Source: Solobacterium sp.
GTDB lineage: Bacteria > Bacillota_I > Bacilli_A > Erysipelotrichales > Erysipelotrichaceae
Direction: 5' to 3'
Length of the DNA stretch: 36,056 nucleotides
Assembly: GCA_024696355.1 (NCBI GenBank)
Contig: JAILGV010000003.1
Location: 1 to 36,056 of the forward strand
Below are positions 8,151-15,913 of this stretch, in pieces. The notes below the pieces were generated by a model. It saw nothing but the letters and a program-made list of their open reading frames with translations. It had not been told where the DNA came from and did no database searches. Made by a program: the position numbers and the translations under genes. Every line of letters starts with the position of its first letter. Position 1 is the first letter of the stretch.

Positions 8151-9043
8151 TGAAAATAGTTTTTCTCGGCTGCGGTTATCTCGGATACAATCTCTATGTC
8201 CTTCTGAAGGACCGCTTTCAGGCTGAAATCTGGGGCATAGACAGTCCGTATGTGCCGATGACAGACAGCTTCAGATATGTTGATGCGCTGAATCCGGAAG
8301 AATTGTCAAAGATGGACATGGAAGATGCCGTCATAGTGGATACCATTGCACTGGTTGCCAACGACGCCTCCGATATCAATGAGGCTGAGGCACTGGAAAA
8401 AATATTCGGTACATACAGGGAGCTCCTGAAGGTTGTCAAGGAAGGACATGCCAGAAGATTTGTGTTCTTTTCCAGCGGCGGAACGGTTTACGGCGACAGC
8501 CATGAACCGATCTGTGAAAACAGCGCACTGCATCCGGTATCTCTGTATGCCAAATCCAAAGCGGGGATTGAGGAGGTCATCAGAAACAGCGGTGCTGATT
8601 ATCTGATCCTTCGTCTTTCCAATCCTTTCGGCGGTTATCAGGTAGCCGGAAAGCGGCAGGGAGTGATTCCGATTCTGATCAGAAAGGCATACCTGAACGA
8701 AACATTTGAAATGTGGGCGTCGGATGATTCCGTGCGCGACTATTTCTATATCACTGATCTGGCGGAGGCGATCGCAGGCCTGATTCAGAATGATGTGAAC
8801 TGCGAAACCGTCAATGTCGGAAGCGGTGAACCGATTTCACTTTCCAGAGTGATCTATGAAGTTGAAAAGAGCACCGGGAAAGAGATCAAAGTGGAGTATA
8901 AAAAGAGTTCGGTGCATGTTGTACAGGCAATTGTGCTGAATATCGATAAATTGAAGAGTCTGACAGGCTATGAGCCGAAAGTAAGCTTTGAAGAAGGTGT
9001 CAGACTGGAAACAGAAAGAATCAGGAAGGAACTCGGCTTATGA
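8150..9043 (+). CDS. NAD-dependent epimerase/dehydratase (extended SDR)
   Basis: 297 residues. The Rossmann start has G7-x-G9-x-x-G12 (LGCGYLGYN), an SSGGTVYG strand with the active-site region at about 108-115, and the catalytic Y133-A-K-S-K137. The C-terminal half has the sugar-binding RDYFYITDLAEAI and NVGSGEPISL segments of the UDP-glucose-4-epimerase/dTDP-sugar branch. It is coupled by ATGA overlaps to rfbA before and rfbB after. That position suggests it acts on the RfbB product dTDP-4-keto-6-deoxyglucose, either as a 4-ketoreductase (giving for example dTDP-D-fucose) or as an epimerase. It is not the usual RmlD reductase. The exact product is inference only. Confidence 0.88.
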   Translation: MKIVFLGCGYLGYNLYVLLKDRFQAEIWGIDSPYVPMTDSFRYVDALNPEELSKMDMEDAVIVDTIALVANDASDINEAEALEKIFGTYRELLKVVKEGHARRFVFFSSGGTVYGDSHEPICENSALHPVSLYAKSKAGIEEVIRNSGADYLILRLSNPFGGYQVAGKRQGVIPILIRKAYLNETFEMWASDDSVRDYFYITDLAEAIAGLIQNDVNCETVNVGSGEPISLSRVIYEVEKSTGKEIKVEYKKSSVHVVQAIVLNIDKLKSLTGYEPKVSFEEGVRLETERIRKELGL

Positions 9044-10062
9044 AAATGCTGGTAACAGGCGGCGCCGGCTTTATCGGCGGCAATTATGCGCATATGATGG
9101 TTCATCAGTATCCGGAGGATCAGATTGTTGTTCTGGATGCACTGACATATGCGGGAAATCTGGAAACACTTGAACCGATCATGAACGAACCGAATTTTAA
9201 ATTCGTAAAAGGAAATATCTGCGACAGGGAGTTCGTTTATCAGCTCTTTGAAGATGAGAAGTTTGATGTCGTAATCAATTTTGCGGCAGAGTCACATGTT
9301 GACCGGTCCATTGAAAATCCGGAAATATTCCTGGAAACAAATATCATGGGCGTTCAGGTTCTGATGGATGCATGCAGAAAATACGGCATCAGGAGATATC
9401 ATCAGGTATCGACCGATGAAGTATACGGTGATCTGCCTCTGGACAGGCCGGATCTTCTGTTCCGCGAAGATACGCCGATTCATACATCATCTCCGTATTC
9501 CGCATCCAAGGCATCTGCGGATCTGCTTGTTCTGGCATATCACAGAACATACGGTCTTCCTGTTACGATCAGCCGCTGCTCCAACAACTACGGCCCGTAT
9601 CATTTCCCCGAAAAGCTGATCCCGCTGATCATTTCAAGGGCTCTGAACGATGAGCCGCTTCCTGTTTACGGAGAAGGCGCCAACGTGCGTGACTGGCTGT
9701 ATGTTACGGATCACTGCAGCGCAATTGATCTGATTGTCAGAAAGGGAAAGCCGGGAGAAATCTACAACATCGGCGGACACAACGAACGTTCCAATCTGGA
9801 AGTTGTCAAAACTATCCTGAAGGAACTGGGCAAGCCGGAATCCCTGATTCATTTTGTCAAGGACAGACCGGGTCATGATCTGCGCTATGCGATGGATCCG
9901 ACAAAGATTGAGACTGAACTCGGCTGGAAGCCGGAGTATTCATTTGATACAGGCATCCGCAGAACCATTGAGTGGTATCTGAACAACAAGGAATGGTGGA
10001 CGCATATCATCAACGGCGAATATCAGAACTACTATGCTGAAATGTATAAGGACAGAGTATGA
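9040..10062 (+). CDS. rfbB: dTDP-glucose 4,6-dehydratase
   Basis: 340 residues, full length for RmlB. It converts dTDP-glucose to dTDP-4-keto-6-deoxy-D-glucose with bound NAD. Seen: TGGAGFIGGNY (6-16) with G7-x-x-G10-x-x-G13, FAAESHVDRSI (81-91), the catalytic STDEVYGDL (124-132; T125, D126, E127), Y153-S-A-S-K157, and SNNYGPYHFPEKLIPL. The ATG overlaps the previous stop by four bases and its own stop overlaps glf the same way. Together with rfbA this supports one dTDP-6-deoxyhexose pathway, whose last step is probably the SDR encoded between them. Confidence 0.97.
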   Translation: MKMLVTGGAGFIGGNYAHMMVHQYPEDQIVVLDALTYAGNLETLEPIMNEPNFKFVKGNICDREFVYQLFEDEKFDVVINFAAESHVDRSIENPEIFLETNIMGVQVLMDACRKYGIRRYHQVSTDEVYGDLPLDRPDLLFREDTPIHTSSPYSASKASADLLVLAYHRTYGLPVTISRCSNNYGPYHFPEKLIPLIISRALNDEPLPVYGEGANVRDWLYVTDHCSAIDLIVRKGKPGEIYNIGGHNERSNLEVVKTILKELGKPESLIHFVKDRPGHDLRYAMDPTKIETELGWKPEYSFDTGIRRTIEWYLNNKEWWTHIINGEYQNYYAEMYKDRV

Positions 10063-11234
10063 TCAGGGACTATGATGCCGTTATAGCCGGTGCCGGATTT
10101 GCCGGTGCCGTAAGCGCAAGAAAACTGGCGGAAGCCGGGAAAAAAGTGCTGATACTGGAAAAGAGAAATCATATCGGCGGCAACGCATATGACTACTGTG
10201 ATGAGAATCATGTGCTCCGTCATGAATACGGTCCTCATATTTTCCATACAAATTCCGAAAAGGCTGTTGCATTCCTGTCCCGCTTCACGGACTGGTTTGA
10301 CTATGAACACAGAGTTCTCGGCTGGATTGAGGGCAGACTCGTTCCGATTCCGTTCAATCTGACAAGCATTGAAATGCTGTTTGAAAAAGAAAAGGCGGAT
10401 CATCTGAAATCCGTTCTGATTTCCGCATACGGCATGGGAAAGAAAGTGCCGATTCTCGAGCTGCGGAAGAATCCGGATCCGGAGATCAATGAGCTTGCAG
10501 AATACATCTTCGAGCATGTATTCAAATACTATACGATGAAGCAGTGGGGCTACACGGCAGAGGAGATTGATCCTGCCGTAACCGCAAGGGTTCCCGTTCT
10601 TGTCAGCTATGATGACCGGTACTTCCAGGACAGCTTCCAGAAAATGCCGAAGGACGGTTATACGGCGATATTTGAAAAAATGCTGGATCATCCGAATATC
10701 ACGGTCCGGCTGAACACGGATGCCGCAGATCATATCACTGTTGATACAGAGAACAAAAAAGTGCTGGCTGACGGAGAACCGTATGACGGAATTGTCATCT
10801 ATACGGGTCTTGCGGATCATCTTCTGAAGTACTGTCTCGGCGATCTGTCCTACAGAAGCCTTGAATTTGACGTGCAGTCGCATGACGGGGATTATCAGCC
10901 CGCCACAACGGTAAACTATCCGACAAGCGCCGAAATCCATCCTTATACACGTATTTCGGAATACAAGAAGATGATGTTTAACCCGCCGGCAGAAAGAACA
11001 ACGGTTGCCGTCGAATATCCGTATGTCTACAACAGAACGGGAGAGAAGGGCAATGTTCCGTATTATCCGGTCTTTACCGAGGAATCAAAGGGAAGATATC
11101 AGGCATATACGGATCTGCTGAAAGGAATCAGTAATCTGTATCTGCTGGGAAGACTGGCGGAATACCGCTACTACAATATGGATGCCATTGTCGAAAGGGC
11201 GCTGGAATTCACGGACGAAATACTGAAGCACTGA
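10059..11234 (+). CDS. glf: UDP-galactopyranose mutase
   Basis: 391 residues, the normal size. The flavoenzyme interconverts UDP-galactopyranose and UDP-galactofuranose, so the polymer made here probably contains galactofuranose. Motifs: FAD-binding GAGFAGAVSAR (11-21, G11-x-G13-x-x-G16) with E34 at the end of beta-2, IGGNAYDYC, HEYGPHIFHT, the KQWGYTAEEI region, TARVPVLVSYDDRYFQD, and the C-terminal LLGRLAEYRYYNMD flavin segment. It is the last gene of the rfbA operon, coupled by ATGA and followed by a hairpin. Its placement beside an rfb set is common in galactofuranose-bearing capsule loci. Confidence 0.97.
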   Translation: MIRDYDAVIAGAGFAGAVSARKLAEAGKKVLILEKRNHIGGNAYDYCDENHVLRHEYGPHIFHTNSEKAVAFLSRFTDWFDYEHRVLGWIEGRLVPIPFNLTSIEMLFEKEKADHLKSVLISAYGMGKKVPILELRKNPDPEINELAEYIFEHVFKYYTMKQWGYTAEEIDPAVTARVPVLVSYDDRYFQDSFQKMPKDGYTAIFEKMLDHPNITVRLNTDAADHITVDTENKKVLADGEPYDGIVIYTGLADHLLKYCLGDLSYRSLEFDVQSHDGDYQPATTVNYPTSAEIHPYTRISEYKKMMFNPPAERTTVAVEYPYVYNRTGEKGNVPYYPVFTEESKGRYQAYTDLLKGISNLYLLGRLAEYRYYNMDAIVERALEFTDEILKH

Positions 11235-11236
11235 AG

Positions 11237-11276
11237 GAAACAAGGCAGATCATATGATCTGCCGTTTCAGTTCCTT
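11237..11276 (+). terminator. Perfect palindromic hairpin after glf
   Basis: A perfect 20-base palindrome (11244-11263, GGCAGATC arms around ATAT) is extended by GAAAC/GTTTC with a two-base bulge. No long T run follows, only GTTTCAGTTCCTT, so termination strength is uncertain. A second small palindrome, TTCCTTAAGGAA, lies at 11271-11282. Confidence 0.5.
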
Positions 11277-11302
11277 AAGGAATGATAAATATGAGGCGTA
11301 CG

Positions 11303-11326
11303 GGCAATGCGCTGCGAGCGCATGCC
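11303..11326 (+). other. GC-rich hairpin just upstream of the flippase -10 box
   Basis: GGC-A-ATGCGCT (11303-11313, one bulged A) pairs with AGCGCAT-GCC (11317-11326) around a GCG loop, followed by TTT. It sits where a -35 box would be for the -10 at 11339-11344. It may be the real terminator of the glf unit or a regulatory site. Confidence 0.5.
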
Positions 11327-11335
11327 TTTCATACG

Positions 11336-11344
11336 TGATATAAT
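11336..11344 (+). promoter_or_regulatory. Extended -10 promoter for the flippase/GT2 unit
   Basis: TGATATAAT is a perfect TGnTATAAT. No -35 match is seen. The expected start of transcription, about 11351, is only five or six bases before ATG 11357, so the mRNA would be almost leaderless. Confidence 0.65.
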
Positions 11345-11356
11345 GTTTCAGAAACT

Positions 11357-12802
11357 ATGGACAGAAAACTGATCAAAAACTATTTGTACAATATTCTCTA
11401 TCAGCTGGTTAAAATCGTTCTTCCTCTGATTCTGATTCCGTACAATGCAAAACATCTCGGCGAGAGTGCTCTGGGCATATACAACTATGCCGGAAGCATC
11501 ATGAACTGGTTCATCCTGTTCGGTATTCTCGGCATCAACAACTACGGCAACAGGCAGATCGCCAAGGTAAGAAACAACAAAGAGGAACTCAACAGGACAT
11601 TCTTTGAAGTTTTCTTCATGCAGCTGACGGACATGGTGATTGCGATGGCGGCTTTCTATCTGTTCATCCGCTTTGCCGTAACCAGAAACCAGTTCTACTA
11701 CAGGCTGACAGGACTGACCATGATCGCCTCCATGCTGGATATTACCTGGTTCTTCTACGGAATCGAGGACTTCAAGAAAGCCAGCATCAGGAATATCATC
11801 GTTAAAATTGTCGGTGTCGCACTGATTCTCCTGCTGGTCAAAAAGCCGGAGGATCTCTGGATGTATATCCTGATCAATGTCGGAGCGGAACTGCTCGGAC
11901 AGGCAATCATGTTTATACAGCTGAGGCAGTACCTGACATTTGAGAGAGTATCACTGATTGATGCTTACAGGCATCACTTCAAGGCGACATTCCAGCTGTT
12001 TGTGCCGACGATTGCCATCTCGGTCTATACCATGCTGGATGAAACGATGGTCGGTGCCTTATACAATGAAGAGGCAGTTACCTTCTACAAGACCAGCATG
12101 AACATTGTTAAAATGTTCCTGTACTTCATCACCAGTATCGGAAGCGTTATGCTGCCGAGAGTAACCAACGTTTTCTACAACGACAGCGACGGTGCCGCCA
12201 AGGCGCAGGGGCTTGTAAATACAACCATGAAGATCAGCATGCTTCTGGCGTTCCCCATGTGCTTCGGAATGATGGCGATCGCACCGAACTTTATCAGCTG
12301 GTATATACCGGAATGGCCGATCATATCCTCGCTGATCATGATCGGATGTCCGATCATCATCTTCATATCCATGTCGAACGTGACCGGAATCCAGTATATG
12401 GTTCCCACCGGCATGTACAACCAGTACAGTGCCAGTGTCATCTGCGGGTCTGTTGTCAATTTCTGCTTTAATTTCTTTATGATTCCCAGATACGGCGCCT
12501 ATGGTGCCATCATCGGAAGTCTCATCGCCGAATGCACCGTAACAGCCGTACAGCTGATTCTGATCAGAAGGAAAGTGAATATTTCCTTCATGCAGAAAAG
12601 CTATGCAGTGTATTCCGCCGGATCTCTTCTGATGTTTGCTGCGGTAGTGCTGCTGGGAAGAAAGATGCCGCAGACGATGCCCGGAACACTCGTTCAGGTC
12701 GCTGCCGGTGCTGCCGTGTATTTCCTTGTTCTTGTCGCTTCAAAAGAAGAACTGTGTATGAAAGTACTTTCCAAAGTCGCAGGGAGAAAACAAAATGCCT
12801 GA
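11357..12802 (+). CDS. Wzx-type polysaccharide flippase
   Basis: A 481-residue polytopic protein of the MOP/PST exporter superfamily: about 12-14 hydrophobic helices, an N-terminal NYLYNILYQLVKIVLPLILIPY helix region typical of Wzx, and an FGILGINNYGNRQIA segment in the first third. These proteins flip undecaprenyl-linked repeat units from the inner to the outer face. No Shine-Dalgarno sequence precedes ATG 11357, and the -10 box lies only 12 bases upstream. Its end overlaps the start of the next GT2 gene by 8 bases. A second, distinct flippase is encoded at 15914-17449. Confidence 0.92.
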   Translation: MDRKLIKNYLYNILYQLVKIVLPLILIPYNAKHLGESALGIYNYAGSIMNWFILFGILGINNYGNRQIAKVRNNKEELNRTFFEVFFMQLTDMVIAMAAFYLFIRFAVTRNQFYYRLTGLTMIASMLDITWFFYGIEDFKKASIRNIIVKIVGVALILLLVKKPEDLWMYILINVGAELLGQAIMFIQLRQYLTFERVSLIDAYRHHFKATFQLFVPTIAISVYTMLDETMVGALYNEEAVTFYKTSMNIVKMFLYFITSIGSVMLPRVTNVFYNDSDGAAKAQGLVNTTMKISMLLAFPMCFGMMAIAPNFISWYIPEWPIISSLIMIGCPIIIFISMSNVTGIQYMVPTGMYNQYSASVICGSVVNFCFNFFMIPRYGAYGAIIGSLIAECTVTAVQLILIRRKVNISFMQKSYAVYSAGSLLMFAAVVLLGRKMPQTMPGTLVQVAAGAAVYFLVLVASKEELCMKVLSKVAGRKQNA

Positions 12803-13775
12803 GGTTAGCGTAATTGTACCGATCTACAACATTCAGAAATATCTTCCGAAATGCATTGATTCTGTTCTGAATCAGTCGTTTCAGGATTATGAGCTGATTC
12901 TTGTAAATGACGGTTCCAAAGATGACAGTCTTTCCATCTGCCGTGAATATGAGAAAAAGGACAGCCGCATCAGGGTGATTGACAAGCCGAACGGCGGTCT
13001 TTCGGATGCCCGCAACAGCGGCATGGCAATTGCGAAGGGAAAGTATGTATCATTCATTGACGGTGATGATTTCATTGAACCGGAAATGCTTGAAAAATCA
13101 GTCAGGAAGCTTCATGAAACCGATGCCGATATTGTTATGTTTGATATTTATCAGTACTATATCGAAACCGGCAGAAAAGAAGTGATCCGCAACGTCTACG
13201 ATGAAAACAGCGTCTATACGCTGCAGGAACATCCGGAGATGATCACACGAATCAAGAACGCAGCCTGGAACAAGGTATACCGTCTTTCCCTGTTCAGGGA
13301 CAACGGAATCATCTATCCGTGGGGATGTTATTACGAAGATCTCGGGACTACATACCGGCTTCTGGCGCGGGCTGAAAAGATAGCCTTTATCAATGAGCCT
13401 CTTTATGATTACCTGCAGGACCGTCCCGGAAACATCACACATACCTTCAACATGAATGCATATCATGTTCTTGATATGGTGAAGATTACGATCGATGATT
13501 ACAAAACGCTCGTTATTTATGAAAAGTACTATGAGGAACTGAAATTCCTCGGCTGCGTTAATATTCTTGAATGTCTGAAGAAGACAAGGGACTGCACGGA
13601 TCAGCAGATGGTGAACAAATACATTCAGGTGTGCTTCTGGTTTATCAGAAATACTTGGCCTGAATTCCCTAAATGCAAATATAATATAAACAGAGAAAAG
13701 AACGACTGGGTCTACATGGATCCGGTCAGGCTGAGAGCATATCTCAAGTTCAGAAAGATGAGGAGCAGACCATGA
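12795..13775 (+). CDS. Glycosyltransferase family 2 (GT-A)
   Basis: 326 residues; the start ATG overlaps the end of the flippase gene and has AGGGAG upstream. The GT-A domain shows VSVIVPIYN (4-12), ILVNDGSKDDS (35-45), GGLSDARNSG (67-76) and the metal site FIDGDDF (87-93). It is the small capsule-type GT2, followed by an alpha-helical C-terminal part. It is coupled by ATGA to the next GT2 gene. Likely role: one sugar addition to the lipid-linked unit exported by the flippase upstream. Donor and linkage are unknown. Confidence 0.92.
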   Translation: MPEVSVIVPIYNIQKYLPKCIDSVLNQSFQDYELILVNDGSKDDSLSICREYEKKDSRIRVIDKPNGGLSDARNSGMAIAKGKYVSFIDGDDFIEPEMLEKSVRKLHETDADIVMFDIYQYYIETGRKEVIRNVYDENSVYTLQEHPEMITRIKNAAWNKVYRLSLFRDNGIIYPWGCYYEDLGTTYRLLARAEKIAFINEPLYDYLQDRPGNITHTFNMNAYHVLDMVKITIDDYKTLVIYEKYYEELKFLGCVNILECLKKTRDCTDQQMVNKYIQVCFWFIRNTWPEFPKCKYNINREKNDWVYMDPVRLRAYLKFRKMRSRP

Positions 13776-14815
13776 CAAAAGTAACAGTAATCGTTCCGGT
13801 GTATAAGGTTGAGAAATATCTGAAGACTTGTTTTGAGTCTCTTCTTCATCAGACATCGAAGGATTTTGTGGTATATGCGGTCAATGACGGTTCACCCGAC
13901 AACTGTCTGAGTATTATCAGGGATTATGAGAAGAGATATCCTGAACTGATCCGCTGCTTTGACAAGGAAAACGGCGGCTACGGCTCGGTTCTGCAGATTG
14001 CCATTGAGCAGACATCGACACCTTATTTTCTGATCTGTGATCCGGATGACACTCTGGAGCCTGCCGCTGTTGAAACACTTGTCAATCTGGCTGAAATCAG
14101 CCAGGCTGACATTACCATCGGCGCAAAGCTTCTGATGTACGAGGACAGCACGCTGAAGGAATATGACTGTTCCTACAACAATGAGTTTGTAAAGCTCAGA
14201 AACAATACTGTTTACAACAAAGGAACCGCTGCCTACAACGATCTGTTCTTTGTGAACCCGAGCCCGCATGCAAAGCTGTACAGAAGGGAACTGGCCAAGG
14301 ATATCAGCTTCCCGCACAAAGTCGGATATACGGACAATCTGCTGTTCTATATTTCACTGCTGAATGCAAAGAAAGTCATCTATACGGATATCCCGCTGGC
14401 CAATTATCTGATTGACCGCAGGGGCAACAGCATGACGGATGTTTCCCTCAGGGCAATGAACGGGGAAATCGATGTATTCAATACGATCATCGATCAGGCT
14501 GCCGGATGTGAAAACGTTCCGGATATCTTCTGGTACAGAATGTTTGCAAGCTTCAAATTCATGCTGTATCAGACCCGGAGGCTGAACTGCACGGTTGAGG
14601 AATATGAACAGGCTATGGACCATCTGGAAACATTCCTGAACCGTCTCATTCCTTACCGTGATCAGATTCTGAATTACTACAGCACCTACGAGAAAACGCA
14701 GATTGTGGAGCGCTTCAGAGACAAGGCAATGCTTGACAGCCTGACGTCGAAAAGAATGTACGGCAATCTGAAGAAAAAGATGGCAAAAGAATTTGCGGAG
14801 GCAAAGCAGGCATAA
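13772..14815 (+). CDS. Glycosyltransferase family 2 (GT-A), divergent
   Basis: 347 residues, ATGA-coupled to the gene before; GAGGAG precedes the start. The GT-A core has VTVIVPVYK (4-12), YAVNDGSPDN (35-44) and CDPDDTLEP (89-97) as metal site. The usual GG-x-S-x-AR motif is replaced by ENGGYGSVLQIAI, which marks a distinct GT2 subgroup whose members often have this GYGS form. The C-terminus is a charged helical tail (KMYGNLKKKMAKEFAEAKQA) that may bind the membrane. A terminator hairpin follows the stop, so this closes the flippase unit. Confidence 0.9.
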   Translation: MTKVTVIVPVYKVEKYLKTCFESLLHQTSKDFVVYAVNDGSPDNCLSIIRDYEKRYPELIRCFDKENGGYGSVLQIAIEQTSTPYFLICDPDDTLEPAAVETLVNLAEISQADITIGAKLLMYEDSTLKEYDCSYNNEFVKLRNNTVYNKGTAAYNDLFFVNPSPHAKLYRRELAKDISFPHKVGYTDNLLFYISLLNAKKVIYTDIPLANYLIDRRGNSMTDVSLRAMNGEIDVFNTIIDQAAGCENVPDIFWYRMFASFKFMLYQTRRLNCTVEEYEQAMDHLETFLNRLIPYRDQILNYYSTYEKTQIVERFRDKAMLDSLTSKRMYGNLKKKMAKEFAEAKQA

Positions 14816-14823
14816 ACATATGG

Positions 14824-14854
14824 AGAAGATTTCCGGAAAGAGAAATCTTCTTTC
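14824..14854 (+). terminator. Terminator after the flippase/GT2 unit
   Basis: A perfect 10-bp stem, AGAAGATTTC (14824-14833) with GAAATCTTCT (14842-14851), 8-base loop, followed by TTC. The T tract is short. Confidence 0.6.
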
Positions 14855-14887
14855 TGAATTATGAAAAGACTTTGAAAACTGTGACGA

Positions 14888-14908
14888 TGCCGCATTATAA
14901 AAGCGGCA
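14888..14908 (+). other. Inverted repeat directly upstream of a -10 box
   Basis: TGCCGC (14888-14893) and GCGGCA (14903-14908) flank the 9-base ATTATAAAA, ending 6 bases before TATAAT 14915-14920. It fills the -35/spacer position and could be an operator for an unseen regulator. No matching copy elsewhere was noticed. Confidence 0.4.
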
Positions 14909-14911
14909 GTA

Positions 14912-14920
14912 TGCTATAAT
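14912..14920 (+). promoter_or_regulatory. Extended -10 promoter for the GT2/flippase-2/lipoprotein unit
   Basis: TGCTATAAT, a perfect extended -10. Expected transcription start is about 14927, with a CCGGAGAA ribosome site before ATG 14949. No good -35 box. Confidence 0.65.
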
Positions 14921-14948
14921 CACCCTGTTATTCCGGAGAACCCAGAAA

Positions 14949-15902
14949 ATGAAGCTTTCAGTTATCGTGCCCGTTTACAATGTGGAAAAATATCTGAGAC
15001 AGTGTCTTGATTCTTTAAAGGCGCAGACCCTGAAGGACATGGAAGTGATTGTGGTGAATGACGGCAGCACGGATTCCTCGCCGGTAATCGCTCAGGAATA
15101 CTGTGATGCCTGCCGGAACTTCATCCTTCTGAACAAGAAAAACGGCGGTCTCAGCGATGCAAGAAACTACGGAATTGATTTTGCCAAAGGGGAGTATATC
15201 GCATTTCTGGACAGTGATGACTGGGTTGAGCCGTCACTGTATGAAAAAATGACAGCACTGATGGATGAGCATACGGATGTATGTGTGACTGACATTGAAT
15301 ACTGGTGGGAGGATCCTTCCAGAAGGTATGTCATGAAGGGACTGACCGGCCGCAGTGCTCCGACTGTGCAGAAAAGGGCTCTGCTTTCTCCGATGTTTGC
15401 ATGGAACAAGGTGTACAAGGCATCCCTGTTTGCGGAGGAAAACGGATACCGGTATCCTCTGGATACATGGTATGAAGACATCCCGGTAACCTCCATGATC
15501 TTTGCAAAGGCGGAAAAAATAGCATATCTGCCCGAGTGCCTGATTCACTACCGTCAGCGCGAGGGATCAATTATGGCCAATACCTCTGATCCCAGGATTG
15601 AACAGATCTTCAGCATTATGGCAGTACTCAGGGAAAACTTTGAAAAAGAAGGTTTATATGAAGAGTACCGTGATGAACTGGAATATCTGCATATCGAGCA
15701 TCTGCGTCTTTACGGCATGTTCCGCTTTATCCGGTCCGATGACAGGAAGAAATACTATACAATGTCTGAGGCGGCTATGACGACCTGCTTCCCGCACTGG
15801 AAAAAGAACCGCTATATCAGCAGTCTGAGTTTGAAAAACAGGGTCTTTCTGAAATGCTACAATCAGGCAACCGCCTGGCTGTTTGACAGCATGATCCGTT
15901 AA
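14949..15902 (+). CDS. Glycosyltransferase family 2 (GT-A)
   Basis: 317 residues with SVIVPVYNVEKYL (4-16), VVNDGSTDSS (35-44), GGLSDARNYG (66-75) and FLDSDDWVEP (86-95). This is the most canonical GT2 of the window and is similar in plan, including the WHK/HWKKN...LKNR tail motif, to the GT2 at 1979-2953, so the two probably arose by duplication. It has its own promoter and is followed at once by the second flippase, whose ribosome site (AAAGGAG) begins within the TAA stop. It probably builds part of the repeat unit moved by that flippase. Confidence 0.92.
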   Translation: MKLSVIVPVYNVEKYLRQCLDSLKAQTLKDMEVIVVNDGSTDSSPVIAQEYCDACRNFILLNKKNGGLSDARNYGIDFAKGEYIAFLDSDDWVEPSLYEKMTALMDEHTDVCVTDIEYWWEDPSRRYVMKGLTGRSAPTVQKRALLSPMFAWNKVYKASLFAEENGYRYPLDTWYEDIPVTSMIFAKAEKIAYLPECLIHYRQREGSIMANTSDPRIEQIFSIMAVLRENFEKEGLYEEYRDELEYLHIEHLRLYGMFRFIRSDDRKKYYTMSEAAMTTCFPHWKKNRYISSLSLKNRVFLKCYNQATAWLFDSMIR

Positions 15903-15907
15903 AGGAG
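15901..15907 (+). promoter_or_regulatory. Ribosome site placing the flippase-2 start at an ACG codon
   Basis: AAAGGAG overlaps the previous stop. The codon six bases downstream, in the flippase frame, is ACG at 15914-15916. No ATG, GTG or TTG in that frame lies between here and GTG 16007, and the GTG has no ribosome site. Confidence 0.65.
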
Positions 15908-15913
15908 ATATAT

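Noticed and set aside
10032-10940. A 302-codon minus-strand frame over glf
   Set aside because: The sense gene has every UDP-galactopyranose mutase motif; the antisense frame has no motif or ribosome site.
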